From positions 48,969 through 112,968 of the forward strand of contig JBEHXV010000018.1 in assembly GCA_048498515.1 (NCBI GenBank): 64,000 bases of DNA. Direction: 5' to 3'. The DNA comes from UBA4416 sp048498515 (GTDB lineage: Bacteria; Bacteroidota; Bacteroidia; B-17B0; Aurantibacillaceae). Below, one piece after another: positions 50,899-59,467 of the stretch. The notes under the pieces are model-generated. The model was not told the DNA's origin. It did not search any database and worked only from the letters and a program-made list of their open reading frames with translations. Both the position numbers and the translations under genes were made by a program. Within the stretch, counting starts at the first letter, position 1, and each line of letters opens with the position of its first letter.

Positions 50899-52911
50899 TT
50901 ATTTATAAGAACGTTGTGCGATCTTAATATTCTCGTATTTTAATTCTTCCTTGTGCAATTCAAAATTGCTTTCGCCCTTGTATTCCCAGGCAGCTACATA
51001 AGCAAAGTTATCGTCATCACGTTTTGCTTCGCCTTCTTCGGTCTGGTGTTCTTCGCGGAAGTGTCCGCCGCAGCTTTCCTCACGGTTCAGGGCATCTTTA
51101 CACATTAACTCTCCCAGTTCAATAAAGTCGGCCACACGGCCTGCTTTTTCAAGATCCGGATTAAATTCATCGGCGCTTCCCAATACACGCACATCGCTCC
51201 AGAACTCTTTGCGCAATGCCTGAATTTCGCTGATAGCCTCGGTTAAGCCTTGCTTGTTACGGGCCATACCGCATTTATCCCACATAATATGGCCTAAACG
51301 TTTGTGGAAACTTTCAACCGATTTTGTTCCTTTAATATTTAAGAATTTACTAATCAGGTCGGTTTGTTCCTTCAATGCTTTCTCAAACTCAGGATGTTTT
51401 GTTTTTACTTTATCAATTGCATCAGCCTTATCTTTTTCGGCACTCATACGCGATACTTCGGTTGACAGATAAACACCAATGGTGTAAGGAATCACAAAAT
51501 AACCATCGGCTAAGCCCTGCATTAAGGCCGAAGCACCCAAACGGTTAGCACCATGGTCGGAGAAATTAGCTTCACCTAAAGCGTATAATCCCGGAACGGT
51601 GGTCATCAGGTTATAATCAACCCATAAACCGCCCATGGTATAATGCACCGCAGGGTAAATGCGCATTGGCACTTCGTAAGGATTTTCACCGGTAATTTGC
51701 TGGTACATATCGAACAGGTTACCGTATTTTTCTTTCACCACTTCCTTACCCAGTTTCATAATCACTTCCTGGCTCGGGTTGTGAAGGTTTTGTTTGGCGG
51801 CTTCGGTTCTTCCGTAACGCGCTGTATTGAATGCAAAGTCAAGGTAAACTGCTTTTTTGGAAGCACCAACGCCATAACCGGCATCGCAACGCTCTTTGGC
51901 GGCACGTGAGGCCACATCGCGCGGTACCAGGTTACCAAAGGCCGGGTAACGGCGCTCCAGGTAATAATCTCTTTCTTCTTCCGGAATATCGGTTGGTTTA
52001 CGGTTATCATTTGGGGCTTTAGGGACCCAAATACGTCCATCATTCCTCAATGATTCCGACATCAGGGTCAGTTTCGATTGGTGATCGCCCGATACCGGGA
52101 TACAGGTTGGGTGAATTTGTGTATAGCAAGGATTACCAAAGTAAGCGCCTTTTTTGTGCGCTTTCCAGGCAGCCGTTACATTACTTCCCATAGCGTTGGT
52201 AGATAAGTAAAATACGTTACCGTATCCACCGGTACATAACAATACCGCATGCCCGAAATGTTTTTCCATTTCGCCGGTAATTAAGTTACGGGCAATGATG
52301 CCGCGTGCTTTACCATCAATAGTTACTACGTCCAGCATTTCGTGGCGCGAGAATAACTCAACCGCTCCCATACCTACCTGGCGTTGCAGGGCGGAATAAG
52401 CTCCCAATAATAATTGTTGGCCTGTTTGCCCGGCAGCATAAAAGGTACGCTGTACCTGGGTACCACCAAATGAACGGTTACTTAATAAGCCGCCATATTC
52501 GCGGGCCAAAGGAACACCCTGTGCCACGCACTGGTCAATAATATTTGCCGAAACTTCAGCCAAACGGTGAACGTTTCCTTCACGGGCGCGGTAATCGCCA
52601 CCCTTAATGGTATCGTAAAATAAACGGTAAGTAGAGTCACCATCGTTCTGGTAATTTTTAGCCGCGTTAATCCCGCCTTGTGCCGCAATGGAGTGCGCAC
52701 GGCGAGGCGAATCCTGGAAACAAAATACTTTTACTTTATAGCCCATTTCGGCTAAGGTGGCTGCTGCCGAAGCGCCGGCCAAACCCGAACCTACAACCAA
52801 AACCTCTAAACTACGCTTGTTGGCAGGGTTTACCAAAGGAATGGTTGAACGAAATTTTGTCCATTTTTGGTCTATTGGCCCTTCAGGTATTTTTGAATCT
52901 AATTTACTCAT
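50899..52911 (-). CDS. sdhA: Succinate dehydrogenase/fumarate reductase flavoprotein subunit
   Basis: The 670-residue protein has the FAD-binding site GSGLAGASAAATLAEMGYKV, the covalent-FAD His region RRAHSIAAQGGINAAK, the substrate site (HPTCIP, HYTMGGLWVD), and GEANFSDHGANRLGASALM. It oxidises succinate or reduces fumarate in the soluble head of complex II. Order on the minus strand is sdhC-sdhA-unknown-sdhB. It is preceded by sdhC at 29 bases. Confidence 0.96.
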   Translation of the reverse strand: MSKLDSKIPEGPIDQKWTKFRSTIPLVNPANKRSLEVLVVGSGLAGASAAATLAEMGYKVKVFCFQDSPRRAHSIAAQGGINAAKNYQNDGDSTYRLFYDTIKGGDYRAREGNVHRLAEVSANIIDQCVAQGVPLAREYGGLLSNRSFGGTQVQRTFYAAGQTGQQLLLGAYSALQRQVGMGAVELFSRHEMLDVVTIDGKARGIIARNLITGEMEKHFGHAVLLCTGGYGNVFYLSTNAMGSNVTAAWKAHKKGAYFGNPCYTQIHPTCIPVSGDHQSKLTLMSESLRNDGRIWVPKAPNDNRKPTDIPEEERDYYLERRYPAFGNLVPRDVASRAAKERCDAGYGVGASKKAVYLDFAFNTARYGRTEAAKQNLHNPSQEVIMKLGKEVVKEKYGNLFDMYQQITGENPYEVPMRIYPAVHYTMGGLWVDYNLMTTVPGLYALGEANFSDHGANRLGASALMQGLADGYFVIPYTIGVYLSTEVSRMSAEKDKADAIDKVKTKHPEFEKALKEQTDLISKFLNIKGTKSVESFHKRLGHIMWDKCGMARNKQGLTEAISEIQALRKEFWSDVRVLGSADEFNPDLEKAGRVADFIELGELMCKDALNREESCGGHFREEHQTEEGEAKRDDDNFAYVAAWEYKGESNFELHKEELKYENIKIAQRSYK

Positions 52912-52940
52912 ATCTGTTATGATGATAATGTTTGAACTAA

Positions 52941-53603
52941 TTATTTAATAAGGCCTAAATACATAGTAATTGGCATTGAAGCAAAAAGCAGGCATACAAT
53001 AATGGAAAACCAGATGCCCAGTTTTTTGATAAGCGGTGTGTATTTTTTATGGTTTAAACCCAATGATTGGAACGCAGATTGAAAGCCATGCAGCAGGTGA
53101 TAGCACAGAGAAATAACGCCCACCATGTAAATAAGCACAAAATACCATTTGCTGAACACTTCTTTTAATCCTTCAAAGGTATTGTGCTCTTCATGCGCAA
53201 ACAAGGCCGCTTTGGTAGGAATCCAGAAATTGCCAAGGTGCACTACTAAAAACAATAATAATAAGGAGCCTAACACGCCCATGCTTCTGCTGTACCAAGA
53301 TGAATTGGCGGCGCCATCAATCTTGGCGTAACCTACCGGACGCGCTTTCCTGTTCTCAAGTGTTAAGATCAATGCCTGGAAAATATGAAGGAGCAGGCCA
53401 ATGAACAATCCAACTTCAAGGATCCGGATAATGATGTTATGCGACATAAAATGCGCGCCGGCATTGAACGTTTCGCCGCCATCGTTAAAGAAAATAAATG
53501 AATTTAACGTGACGTGAACCACCAAAAATGATATTAAAAAAAGCCCGGTCAAACCCATTAACGCTTTTTTTCCAATCGATGTTTTTAAGAATCCTTTACT
53601 CAT
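52941..53603 (-). CDS. sdhC: Succinate dehydrogenase cytochrome b subunit
   Basis: The 220-residue protein has five hydrophobic segments and histidines suited to heme ligation (LVVHVTLNSF, FMSHNIIIR, LVVHLGNFWIP, CYHLLHGFQSAF), matching the single-subunit, two-heme type B cytochrome b of Bacteroidota. It anchors SdhAB in the inner membrane and reduces quinone. It is the first gene of the operon and has a clear promoter 28 bases upstream. Confidence 0.93.
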   Translation of the reverse strand: MSKGFLKTSIGKKALMGLTGLFLISFLVVHVTLNSFIFFNDGGETFNAGAHFMSHNIIIRILEVGLFIGLLLHIFQALILTLENRKARPVGYAKIDGAANSSWYSRSMGVLGSLLLLFLVVHLGNFWIPTKAALFAHEEHNTFEGLKEVFSKWYFVLIYMVGVISLCYHLLHGFQSAFQSLGLNHKKYTPLIKKLGIWFSIIVCLLFASMPITMYLGLIK

Positions 53604-53631
53604 ATGAGAAATATGTTTAATTTTTACTGAG

Positions 53632-53662
53632 CAAATGTATGATTGCGAAGTCTTTAAAGCAA
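53632..53662 (-). promoter_or_regulatory. Promoter of the sdh operon
   Basis: On the minus strand TTG (53662-53660), exactly 20 bases, then TACATTTG (53639-53632). This is the Bacteroidota pattern TTG-N(17-23)-TAnnTTTG, 28 bases before the sdhC start. Confidence 0.85.
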
Positions 53663-53855
53663 TATTTTTTTACGCTTTTAGATGCCTGTGCATCACACAT
53701 AAGCCCAATTGTGCCTGTACATAGACTAATTTAAGGTTATTTGGAATAGTTCTAAATTTAAAAACCGATTCCCCCAGCTCTTTAGGCCTCATAATAGTCC
53801 TTTTGTTCCTTATTTTAAGTAAAATAAGTAGTTTTAGCGCCTTAAGATACAGGCT

Positions 53856-54317
53856 ATGGAGATACGAAAAGGAACAGAAGCGGATATTGAACAGGCACTA
53901 AACCTGGTAAAAGAGCTAGCGGCTTATGAAAAAGCACCGGATGAAGTGGAAGTGACCGTTGCCGAAATGACCGGCTGGGGCTTTGGACCCGATAAGCAAT
54001 TTGACTTTTTTGTTGCCGAAGAAAACAAGGTCATTATAGGCCTGGCCTTGTATTATTTTAAATATAGCACCTGGAAAGGCAAATGCCTGTTTTTGGAAGA
54101 CATTATCGTCACCGAAAGCCAGCGTGGCAGAGGAATAGGGAAACTGTTGTTTGACAAAGTAGTACAGGTGAGTAAGGATATGAAAGTGCGCCGAATGGAA
54201 TGGCAGGTACTTGACTGGAATACGCCTGCTATTGAATTTTATAAAAAGTACAATACCAACCTTGATGGCGAGTGGATCAATTGTAAACTGACCGATCACC
54301 AGCTGAAACAGCTTTAA
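53856..54317 (+). CDS. GNAT-family N-acetyltransferase
   Basis: The 153-residue protein has the acetyl-CoA signature VTESQRGRGIGKLLFDK (about residues 89-105), with LEDIIV before it and the C-terminal NTPAIEFYKKY. Layout resembles diamine (spermidine/thialysine) N-acetyltransferases, but no substrate can be assigned with confidence. It is alone on its strand; the 250 bases before it hold no recognised feature. Confidence 0.85.
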   Translation: MEIRKGTEADIEQALNLVKELAAYEKAPDEVEVTVAEMTGWGFGPDKQFDFFVAEENKVIIGLALYYFKYSTWKGKCLFLEDIIVTESQRGRGIGKLLFDKVVQVSKDMKVRRMEWQVLDWNTPAIEFYKKYNTNLDGEWINCKLTDHQLKQL

Positions 54318-54326
54318 TTTAAAGGG

Positions 54327-55007
54327 CTAGTTGACAATTAATTTTCTGGTTACACTTCTGTCGTTCTCATAAAAAATCTTTATGAAGTAAATTCCTTCGG
54401 GGAAATTTTTCAGATGAACGCGTTTTTTGTTTTCGGAGCTCAATTCTGAGAACATTACCTGCCCAGCAACATTACTTATTTCAATTTTCTTAATTTCTTT
54501 GTCATCCGCAATTGTAAACTCTCCTGTTGTTGGGTTCGGATATACTGTAACATGTTGCTCAGCTGAATTGTCTTTTATACCTGTAACGCAATTCACCAGC
54601 GGAAAAACAATCGTGGTGCAGGTATCGATATGACAGTAGTATTGCGGGTTTGCATGCTGGTTAATAATGGCGCCAGGTTCAACATGAACATACACATTCC
54701 CCACATAATTCTTATGCATAGTAAGAACGCTGGTGCTTTTTAACCAGATATGGTCGATTGCCGCACATTGAGGGGTAAAAAACAAGGTGCAGTTATTTTC
54801 CACATACACACGCTTACAAAATGATACCGTGGTATCATATAAAACAGTGTTGGGCCCACACAAATATTGAACAAAAATAGTATCGGCCGAGCTGTTTACC
54901 GAGTTAGGCGGGAAAGATTCGCCTGGCAGTGATGAAGGTGAACAGCCAAATTGCGCTTTTAGGCAAACCGTTAAGAAGCAAAAAACAATACATAAATATT
55001 TTATCAT
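54327..55007 (-). CDS. Small secreted protein with T9SS type A sorting domain
   Basis: The 226-residue protein has a signal peptide (to about residue 18), a central part with Cys pairs (FVQYLCGPNTVLYDTT, VSFCKRVYVENNCTLFFTPQC), and a type A sorting domain (VYPNPTTGEFTIAD, IEISNVAGQVMFSE, FPEGIYFIKIF). The middle is short and likely a beta-helix rung or right-handed coil. TAACTTTG at 55036-55029 may be its -7 box. It is unrelated to its neighbours by sequence. Confidence 0.82.
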   Translation of the reverse strand: MIKYLCIVFCFLTVCLKAQFGCSPSSLPGESFPPNSVNSSADTIFVQYLCGPNTVLYDTTVSFCKRVYVENNCTLFFTPQCAAIDHIWLKSTSVLTMHKNYVGNVYVHVEPGAIINQHANPQYYCHIDTCTTIVFPLVNCVTGIKDNSAEQHVTVYPNPTTGEFTIADDKEIKKIEISNVAGQVMFSELSSENKKRVHLKNFPEGIYFIKIFYENDRSVTRKLIVN

Positions 55008-55175
55008 GGCATATGGTCTAATCTTTTACAAAGTTACCTTATCATCCCAATGAATAAAGGTTGATTTGGTATTTGACCGGATTAACCCGATAACTGCTTC
55101 GGTTTGACCTATAAGTGATTCATGCACCAACGCCATTGGTTTGCCGCTTTACCAGAATGTACTGTTTAATAGCAT

Positions 55176-55547
55176 TTATTTAGCCTGCAGTTTTTGGCTG
55201 GAAAAATAAGATGCGGCAAGTATGGCCCCAACCACTATCGGCATTAAAATAAAAGCAATGTTTTTATCGACCGCAACGTGGCTGATAACAGCAAATGTCA
55301 GGGTAAATGTCAGACCCGCGTAAGCCCACTCCCGTAATTTACCCGGCAATTTTGGGATCATAATGGCTGTTGAGCCAAAAACCTTGAAAATAATTAAGGC
55401 ATAGGCAAAATAGTCGGGGTAGCCTAAGGGCTGTGTGCCAACGGTGGCATATTGAGGAGCAAATAACAATGTGCTCAATGGCATTACTCCTTCCCAAAGG
55501 AAAATAATGCTTGTTGTGATCCAAAAAATGATTTTGTGCTTTTTCAT
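55176..55547 (-). CDS. DoxX-like small membrane protein
   Basis: The 123-residue protein has four hydrophobic segments and the DoxX-like pattern ILFLWEGVMPL, YPDYFAYALIIFKVFGSTAIMIP, WAYAGLTFTLTFAVISHVAVD. DoxX-like proteins are membrane components of unclear roles, sometimes in redox stress. It lies in a set with SRPBCC and two VOC proteins, facing a GlxA-type regulator. Confidence 0.8.
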   Translation of the reverse strand: MKKHKIIFWITTSIIFLWEGVMPLSTLLFAPQYATVGTQPLGYPDYFAYALIIFKVFGSTAIMIPKLPGKLREWAYAGLTFTLTFAVISHVAVDKNIAFILMPIVVGAILAASYFSSQKLQAK

Positions 55548-55606
55548 AGTTTATGTTTTTTTAAGTGAATAATGTTTCAATTTGTTTAATGGTGTTGTGA
55601 GCTCAT

Positions 55607-56134
55607 TTATTTTTCCAGAACCGTTTTCAAATTACCCAAACTCGTCTGCAGGTCTTTGCCCAGCATTTTTGGGAGGTTAAAGGCAAAGTGCATCACCTTC
55701 ATGCCATAAGGCCTGTTGCCGGTAAAGGCCCATTTTACGGTTGTTTGGTTGGCCGACAGGGGCTCGGTTACAAAATAAGAACCGGCAACATTCTTAAAGG
55801 GCTTTTCAAAACGGATCTCGTAATCTATGCGTTTTCCTTCGCTCATGCCAATAATTTCCTGCTCGCCTTTTCCGGCGCCTTTGGCACTGTCCCATGCCAT
55901 CACAAAACCAACAGTGCCATCGGTGCCGCGAAGCTCAATTTTTTGGGCAGGGTCGCGCATGACCCATTTATTGTATTGCTCCTGGTTTTTCAGGATCTTA
56001 ATGTAATTATACACATCCTGGTTTGATTTATTGATGGTAACTTCTTTTTCAATCACATAGTCGTTACTCAGAAATGCGGCTCCGACTAAAGGAATAAGAA
56101 TGAGGATAGCGATAATGGTGATAGCGATGTACAT
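55607..56134 (-). CDS. SRPBCC (START-like) family protein
   Basis: The 175-residue protein has one N-terminal membrane segment (residues 2-24) and then the START-like fold, with EKEVTINKSNQDVYNYIKIL, NKWVMRDP, GFVMAWDSAKGAGKGEQEI, and a final long helix (FNLPKMLGKDLQTSLGNLKTVL). Such domains bind hydrophobic ligands. Polyketide-cyclase-like annotation is common, but a specific function is not known. It is in the DoxX-VOC cluster, separated from the next gene by a family A repeat. Confidence 0.82.
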   Translation of the reverse strand: MYIAITIIAILILIPLVGAAFLSNDYVIEKEVTINKSNQDVYNYIKILKNQEQYNKWVMRDPAQKIELRGTDGTVGFVMAWDSAKGAGKGEQEIIGMSEGKRIDYEIRFEKPFKNVAGSYFVTEPLSANQTTVKWAFTGNRPYGMKVMHFAFNLPKMLGKDLQTSLGNLKTVLEK

Positions 56135-56181
56135 AAGTGTTTGGTTTGATTTGTTAGTTAAATAAATATACTAAATAAAGC

Positions 56182-56281
56182 TTGTCACTTCGAGTAGCAT
56201 TTGCTGTTCTTTTCAAATGCGTATCGAGAAGTTCCCGATACATTTTTTGCAGGAGGCAGGCAAAAAACACTCGAACTGACA
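56182..56281. repeat. Cloverleaf repeat, family A copy 4
   Basis: Outer arms TTGTCACTTCGAGTA and CACTCGAACTGACA; hairpin GCATTTG/CAAATGC; inner arms GTATCGAGAA/TTCCCGATAC around a minimal centre; hairpin TTTTTTGC/GCAAAAAA. It ends two bases before the stop codon of the 72-residue gene. Confidence 0.9.
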
Positions 56282-56283
56282 TC

Positions 56284-56502
56284 TTAAAAAAGTACTTCGC
56301 AATGATAGCCTTGTGAATTTAATAAAGCAATTATTTTTTCGTTCTCAATCATGTTGTGTTCTACCCTTAAAATACGATCGCAATCTTCCAGGTCAAAATT
56401 GATAGCATATGCCGGGAACTGTTCCTGTAATTTTTCAATCAGCAGGCAGGATTCGTTTTTTTCCTGGACCGATGTTTTAAATACTTCCACCATAACCGTC
56501 AT
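56284..56502 (-). CDS. Small conserved protein resembling an HMA fold without the metal Cys pair
   Basis: The 72-residue protein reads EVFKTSVQEKNESCLLIEKLQEQFPAYAINFDLEDCDRILRVEHN with a final GYHCEVLF. Its alternating strand-helix-strand pattern resembles heavy-metal-associated domains, but CxxC is absent. Similar small proteins are common in Bacteroidota. It is 24 bases after the VOC gene on the same strand. Confidence 0.72.
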   Translation of the reverse strand: MTVMVEVFKTSVQEKNESCLLIEKLQEQFPAYAINFDLEDCDRILRVEHNMIENEKIIALLNSQGYHCEVLF

Positions 56503-56526
56503 TTTTAACCGTTCTCTTTTAAGCTT

Positions 56527-56949
56527 TCATGACAGGTTGCTTGTATTCTCAAAATGCAGGATCCAGTTATTCCCAAACCGATCGGTAAAGTCGCCGATGA
56601 TGGCGCCCCAGAAGGTATTTTCCAAAGCGTGGGTCACCGTTCCACCCGCCGAGAGCCTGGCAAAACAACTTCGTATTTCGTCCTCGCTACTGCAATCCAG
56701 CATGAGCGAAAGCGCGTTTCCCTTCACCAATCCTTTATCGCTTACCATGTCGGAGCCCATCAGCACCAATTTATCTTTGGTTAATGTGGAATGTAAAATA
56801 TAGTCTCTCATCTTCCCGGGCATTTTGTCGGCCATGGGCGTTTCCCCAATCGTTTGAAAATGCAGGTCGCCGCCCAGGCATTGCTGGTAAAAGCTCATCG
56901 CTTCCCTGCAATTGCCATTAAAGGTTAAATATGATTTTATGTGTGCCAT
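56527..56949 (-). CDS. VOC-family protein (PhnB-like)
   Basis: The 140-residue protein has the PhnB/VOC pattern YLTFNGNCREAMSFYQQCLGGDLHF, FMGSDMVS-like stretch, LSLMLDCSSEDEIRSCFARLSAGG and FGNNWILHFE. Such proteins are metal-fold paralogs used in degradation or resistance. The function cannot be assigned. It is 25 bases from the next VOC gene. Confidence 0.85.
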   Translation of the reverse strand: MAHIKSYLTFNGNCREAMSFYQQCLGGDLHFQTIGETPMADKMPGKMRDYILHSTLTKDKLVLMGSDMVSDKGLVKGNALSLMLDCSSEDEIRSCFARLSAGGTVTHALENTFWGAIIGDFTDRFGNNWILHFENTSNLS

Positions 56950-56974
56950 GGGTGACTGGTTTTTGGTTCAACAC

Positions 56975-57382
56975 TTAGCTTTGAGGAAATGCACTCATAT
57001 CCATATAGGCCAATTCCCATTGATGCCCGTCTAAATCGGCAAAGCTGTGCTGATACATCCAGCCATGATCGGCAGGCTCAGCGTAAAGCGAACCACCGGC
57101 TTCTACCGCTTTATTGACCATGCTTATTACTTCATCCCTGCTCTGGCAATCAAGACAAATGAGCATTTCGGTTGTTTTGGTAGCATCGGCAACTTCCTTC
57201 TTAGTGAATTCCTTAAAGCGTTTTTCAATTAAGAGCATCACAAAAATGTTTTCTCCAACGATCATGCAGGTTGCCGTTTCGTCGGTGAACTGAGGATTAA
57301 ATGTGTAACCAAGCTTTGTGAAGAAAGCAATGGATTTGTTTAGGTCTTTTACCGGTAGGTTTACAAAAATTTTAGTAGCCAT
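56975..57382 (-). CDS. VOC-family glyoxalase/bleomycin-resistance-like protein
   Basis: The 135-residue protein has IFVNLPVKDLNKSIAFFTKLGYTF, MIVGENIFVMLL, EAGGSLYAEPADHGWMYQHSFADLDGHQWEL with the usual second-half glutamate. It is a single-module VOC protein of the bleomycin-resistance/glyoxalase I fold; substrate unknown. It is the first gene of the minus-strand cluster and lies opposite the GlxA-type regulator. Confidence 0.85.
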   Translation of the reverse strand: MATKIFVNLPVKDLNKSIAFFTKLGYTFNPQFTDETATCMIVGENIFVMLLIEKRFKEFTKKEVADATKTTEMLICLDCQSRDEVISMVNKAVEAGGSLYAEPADHGWMYQHSFADLDGHQWELAYMDMSAFPQS

Positions 57383-57475
57383 TGTTTTATGTTTTAAAGG
57401 TTAATATGAGTTGACGATACAAATGTATGACCAGATTGCGGAACTATGACGGTGCAAAAGCGACTTCTTAAGGGG

Positions 57476-57506
57476 TTGTTTACGACAGGCCTGTTGTTTA
57501 CATTTG
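57476..57506 (+). promoter_or_regulatory. Promoter of the GlxA-type regulator gene
   Basis: TTG (57476-57478), 20 bases, then TACATTTG (57499-57506); the start codon ATG 57528 follows 21 bases later. It is the same TTG-N20-TACATTTG arrangement as in front of sdhC. Confidence 0.8.
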
Positions 57507-57527
57507 TATACAGCTAAATTACACGTC

Positions 57528-58502
57528 ATGAAACATGTTTCCATCTTAGTTCCCGAAACAGCCGTTATTGAAGCGGTAGCCGATCCACGCTATATGTTCA
57601 CAGCGGTGAACCAGTTCCTGCAATCCATGGGCAAGCCGCCTTTGTTCAATGTGCAGGTAGTAGGCGCCAAAAAAGAGATCAAGCTCGAGGGCAGCCTGTT
57701 CTCGGTACATACCGAGGCGCAGCTCGACGATGTAAAAAAAACAGACCTGATCTTTATTCCTGCATTAAGCGGCGATCTGCAAAAAGCGGTTGACCTGAAC
57801 CGGGAGTTAATTCCCTGGATCACCAAGCACCACGCCAAAGGAACAGAAGTGGCATCGCTTTGCCTGGGCGCTTTTTTACTGGCGTCTACAGGTTTGCTTA
57901 CCGGTAAAAAATGTTCCACACACTGGGGCTTCGCCAACGATTTCAGAACGATGTTCCCTGATGTGGAGTTGGTTGACGGCAGCATTATTACCGAAGAGAA
58001 TGGCATTTATTCGAGCGGAGGAGCCAGCTCTTACTGGAATTTGTTGTTGTACCTGGTAGAAAAATATACGGATCGCGACACCGCTATTTTAGCCTCGAAA
58101 TATTTTGCCATTGATATTGACCGCGACAGCCAGTCGGCTTTTATGATGTTCCAGGGACAAAAAGACCATGAGGATGAGGAAATAAAAAAAGCGCAGGAAT
58201 TCATAGAAGCAAACTACCAGGATAAAATTACCGTTGACCAGCTGGCCGATCATTGCGCGGTTGGCCGCCGAAGCTTTGAACGCCGCTTTAAAAAAGCTAC
58301 CAACAATACCGTCATTGAATACATACAGCGCGTGAAGATAGAAGCGGCAAAAAGAAGTTTCGAATCGAGCCGTAAAAACATCACCGAAGTGATGTTTGAC
58401 GTGGGCTATACCGATACAAAAGCTTTCAGGGATGTATTTAAAAAAATAACCGGCCTCACGCCTATTGAGTACAGGAACAAATACAATAAGCAGGTGAATT
58501 GA
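57528..58502 (+). CDS. GlxA-type transcriptional regulator (DJ-1/PfpI + AraC)
   Basis: ATG 57528 gives MKHVSILVPE. Residues about 1-190 form a DJ-1/PfpI-like domain with VASLCLGAFLLAS, its Cys at the nucleophile position, and GLLTGKKCSTHW. Residues about 220-320 are two AraC helix-turn-helices (TVDQLADHCAVGRRSFERRFKKATNN, ITEVMFDVGYTDTKAFRDVFKKITGLTP). A TTG-initiated longer form from 57504 would overlap the promoter. It probably controls the facing DoxX-SRPBCC-VOC genes in response to a small molecule; this is inferred from position. Confidence 0.9.
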   Translation: MKHVSILVPETAVIEAVADPRYMFTAVNQFLQSMGKPPLFNVQVVGAKKEIKLEGSLFSVHTEAQLDDVKKTDLIFIPALSGDLQKAVDLNRELIPWITKHHAKGTEVASLCLGAFLLASTGLLTGKKCSTHWGFANDFRTMFPDVELVDGSIITEENGIYSSGGASSYWNLLLYLVEKYTDRDTAILASKYFAIDIDRDSQSAFMMFQGQKDHEDEEIKKAQEFIEANYQDKITVDQLADHCAVGRRSFERRFKKATNNTVIEYIQRVKIEAAKRSFESSRKNITEVMFDVGYTDTKAFRDVFKKITGLTPIEYRNKYNKQVN

Positions 58503-58517
58503 TGTTCCTTAAGCGAA

Positions 58518-58632
58518 TTGTCAGTTCGAGTGATTCTTTGCCTGACTCTTGCAAAGAATCGTATCGAGAACAGACACTAACACTTCTCGATATAAATTTG
58601 CAAAGAGACCGCAAATTTTACTCGAAGTGACA
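58518..58632. repeat. Cloverleaf repeat, family A copy 5
   Basis: Best copy: outer arms TTGTCAGTTCGAGT and ACTCGAAGTGACA (one mismatch); hairpin GATTCTTTGC/GCAAAGAATC (10 of 10 paired); inner arms TATCGAGAA/TTCTCGATA (perfect); hairpin AAATTTGC/GCAAATTT (perfect). It lies between convergent genes, 15 bases after the GlxA-type stop codon and one base from the UbiA-like stop codon. It is inverted relative to the other four copies. Confidence 0.92.
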
Positions 58633-58633
58633 G

Positions 58634-59467
58634 TTAAATAAAGAATAAAATAGTTTGCACAATCAGCAAGCCATCTACAAACAGGTAATAGTAAAAGGCG
58701 TGCTTTCGGTCATCGGTTAACAGAATGGCCAATACCGTCAGCAATCCTGCAACACTAATTTTTATGAGCGAAGAAAGATCGGGCATGAACCTGTAAAAAC
58801 AAATACAGGAAGCAACGGTTAACACAATGCAAAAGATTTTGGTGGGTTTCATGCCAAAGTGATTGGCATAGGTATTCACACCATTCACATAATCATCATC
58901 GGCATCTTTAATATCAAAGAGCATGGACAACACACCTATAAATAAAAACTGCGAAGCCATGAACCACAACGAATGCATGGTGAACAATTGATTCTCTATC
59001 AGGGGCACTACACAACAGCTGATAACCCATATGGAAGCGATCAGGAAAGGTTTGATGTAACCGTACTTTCTTAAATTAAATGGCGGCAGGTAATACAGGT
59101 TCGAAATTACTTCGGCGGCACACATAATGATAATGGAAGTGCGGCTCAAACCGTTGCATAAAAACAACAATATGCCAAGCCCTATGAAAGCGCTGATGAG
59201 CATGGGTTTTCGATTTTTTGTTAACCAGAGCGAACGGTCGGTATACAAATTTAATTGGGTAACGGAATAGCCGCGTTGCAGGTTATATTGCAGGTAAGTG
59301 GCAAGGAACACAAACAGCAAATAGCAATTATTACCGAAGTTAAACGGAACCGGAAACACATGGTAAGTTAAAAGCACCTGTGAAAAAGCGCAAAGGGAAA
59401 TAAAGATGTTGGCATACACCAACGTTTTAACAAAAGGTGAGCTTACTATGGGATTAGCGTTTTTCAA
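58634..59467 (-). CDS. UbiA-like membrane protein
   Basis: The 277-residue protein has eight predicted membrane helices and the second Asp-rich site DIKDADDDYVNG near residues 183-194, similar to UbiA prenyltransferases. The first site, normally N-D-x-x-D-x-x-x-D, is not clear; the loop reads NLQRGYSVTQLNLYTD. Either it is a diverged family member or not catalytically active in the usual way. It overlaps the tatD gene by 14 bases, so the two are probably coupled. Confidence 0.72.
   Translation of the reverse strand: MKNANPIVSSPFVKTLVYANIFISLCAFSQVLLTYHVFPVPFNFGNNCYLLFVFLATYLQYNLQRGYSVTQLNLYTDRSLWLTKNRKPMLISAFIGLGILLFLCNGLSRTSIIIMCAAEVISNLYYLPPFNLRKYGYIKPFLIASIWVISCCVVPLIENQLFTMHSLWFMASQFLFIGVLSMLFDIKDADDDYVNGVNTYANHFGMKPTKIFCIVLTVASCICFYRFMPDLSSLIKISVAGLLTVLAILLTDDRKHAFYYYLFVDGLLIVQTILFFI

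Noticed and set aside
53690..53855. Region before the GNAT gene, examined for a regulatory RNA
   Set aside because: No stable hairpin or conserved motif was found apart from the sdh promoter on the other strand.
58518..58632. Cloverleaf fold, possible tRNA gene
   Set aside because: Lengths of arms, lack of the T-loop TTCRANNC and of an anticodon arm, and multiple copies in both orientations exclude a tRNA.
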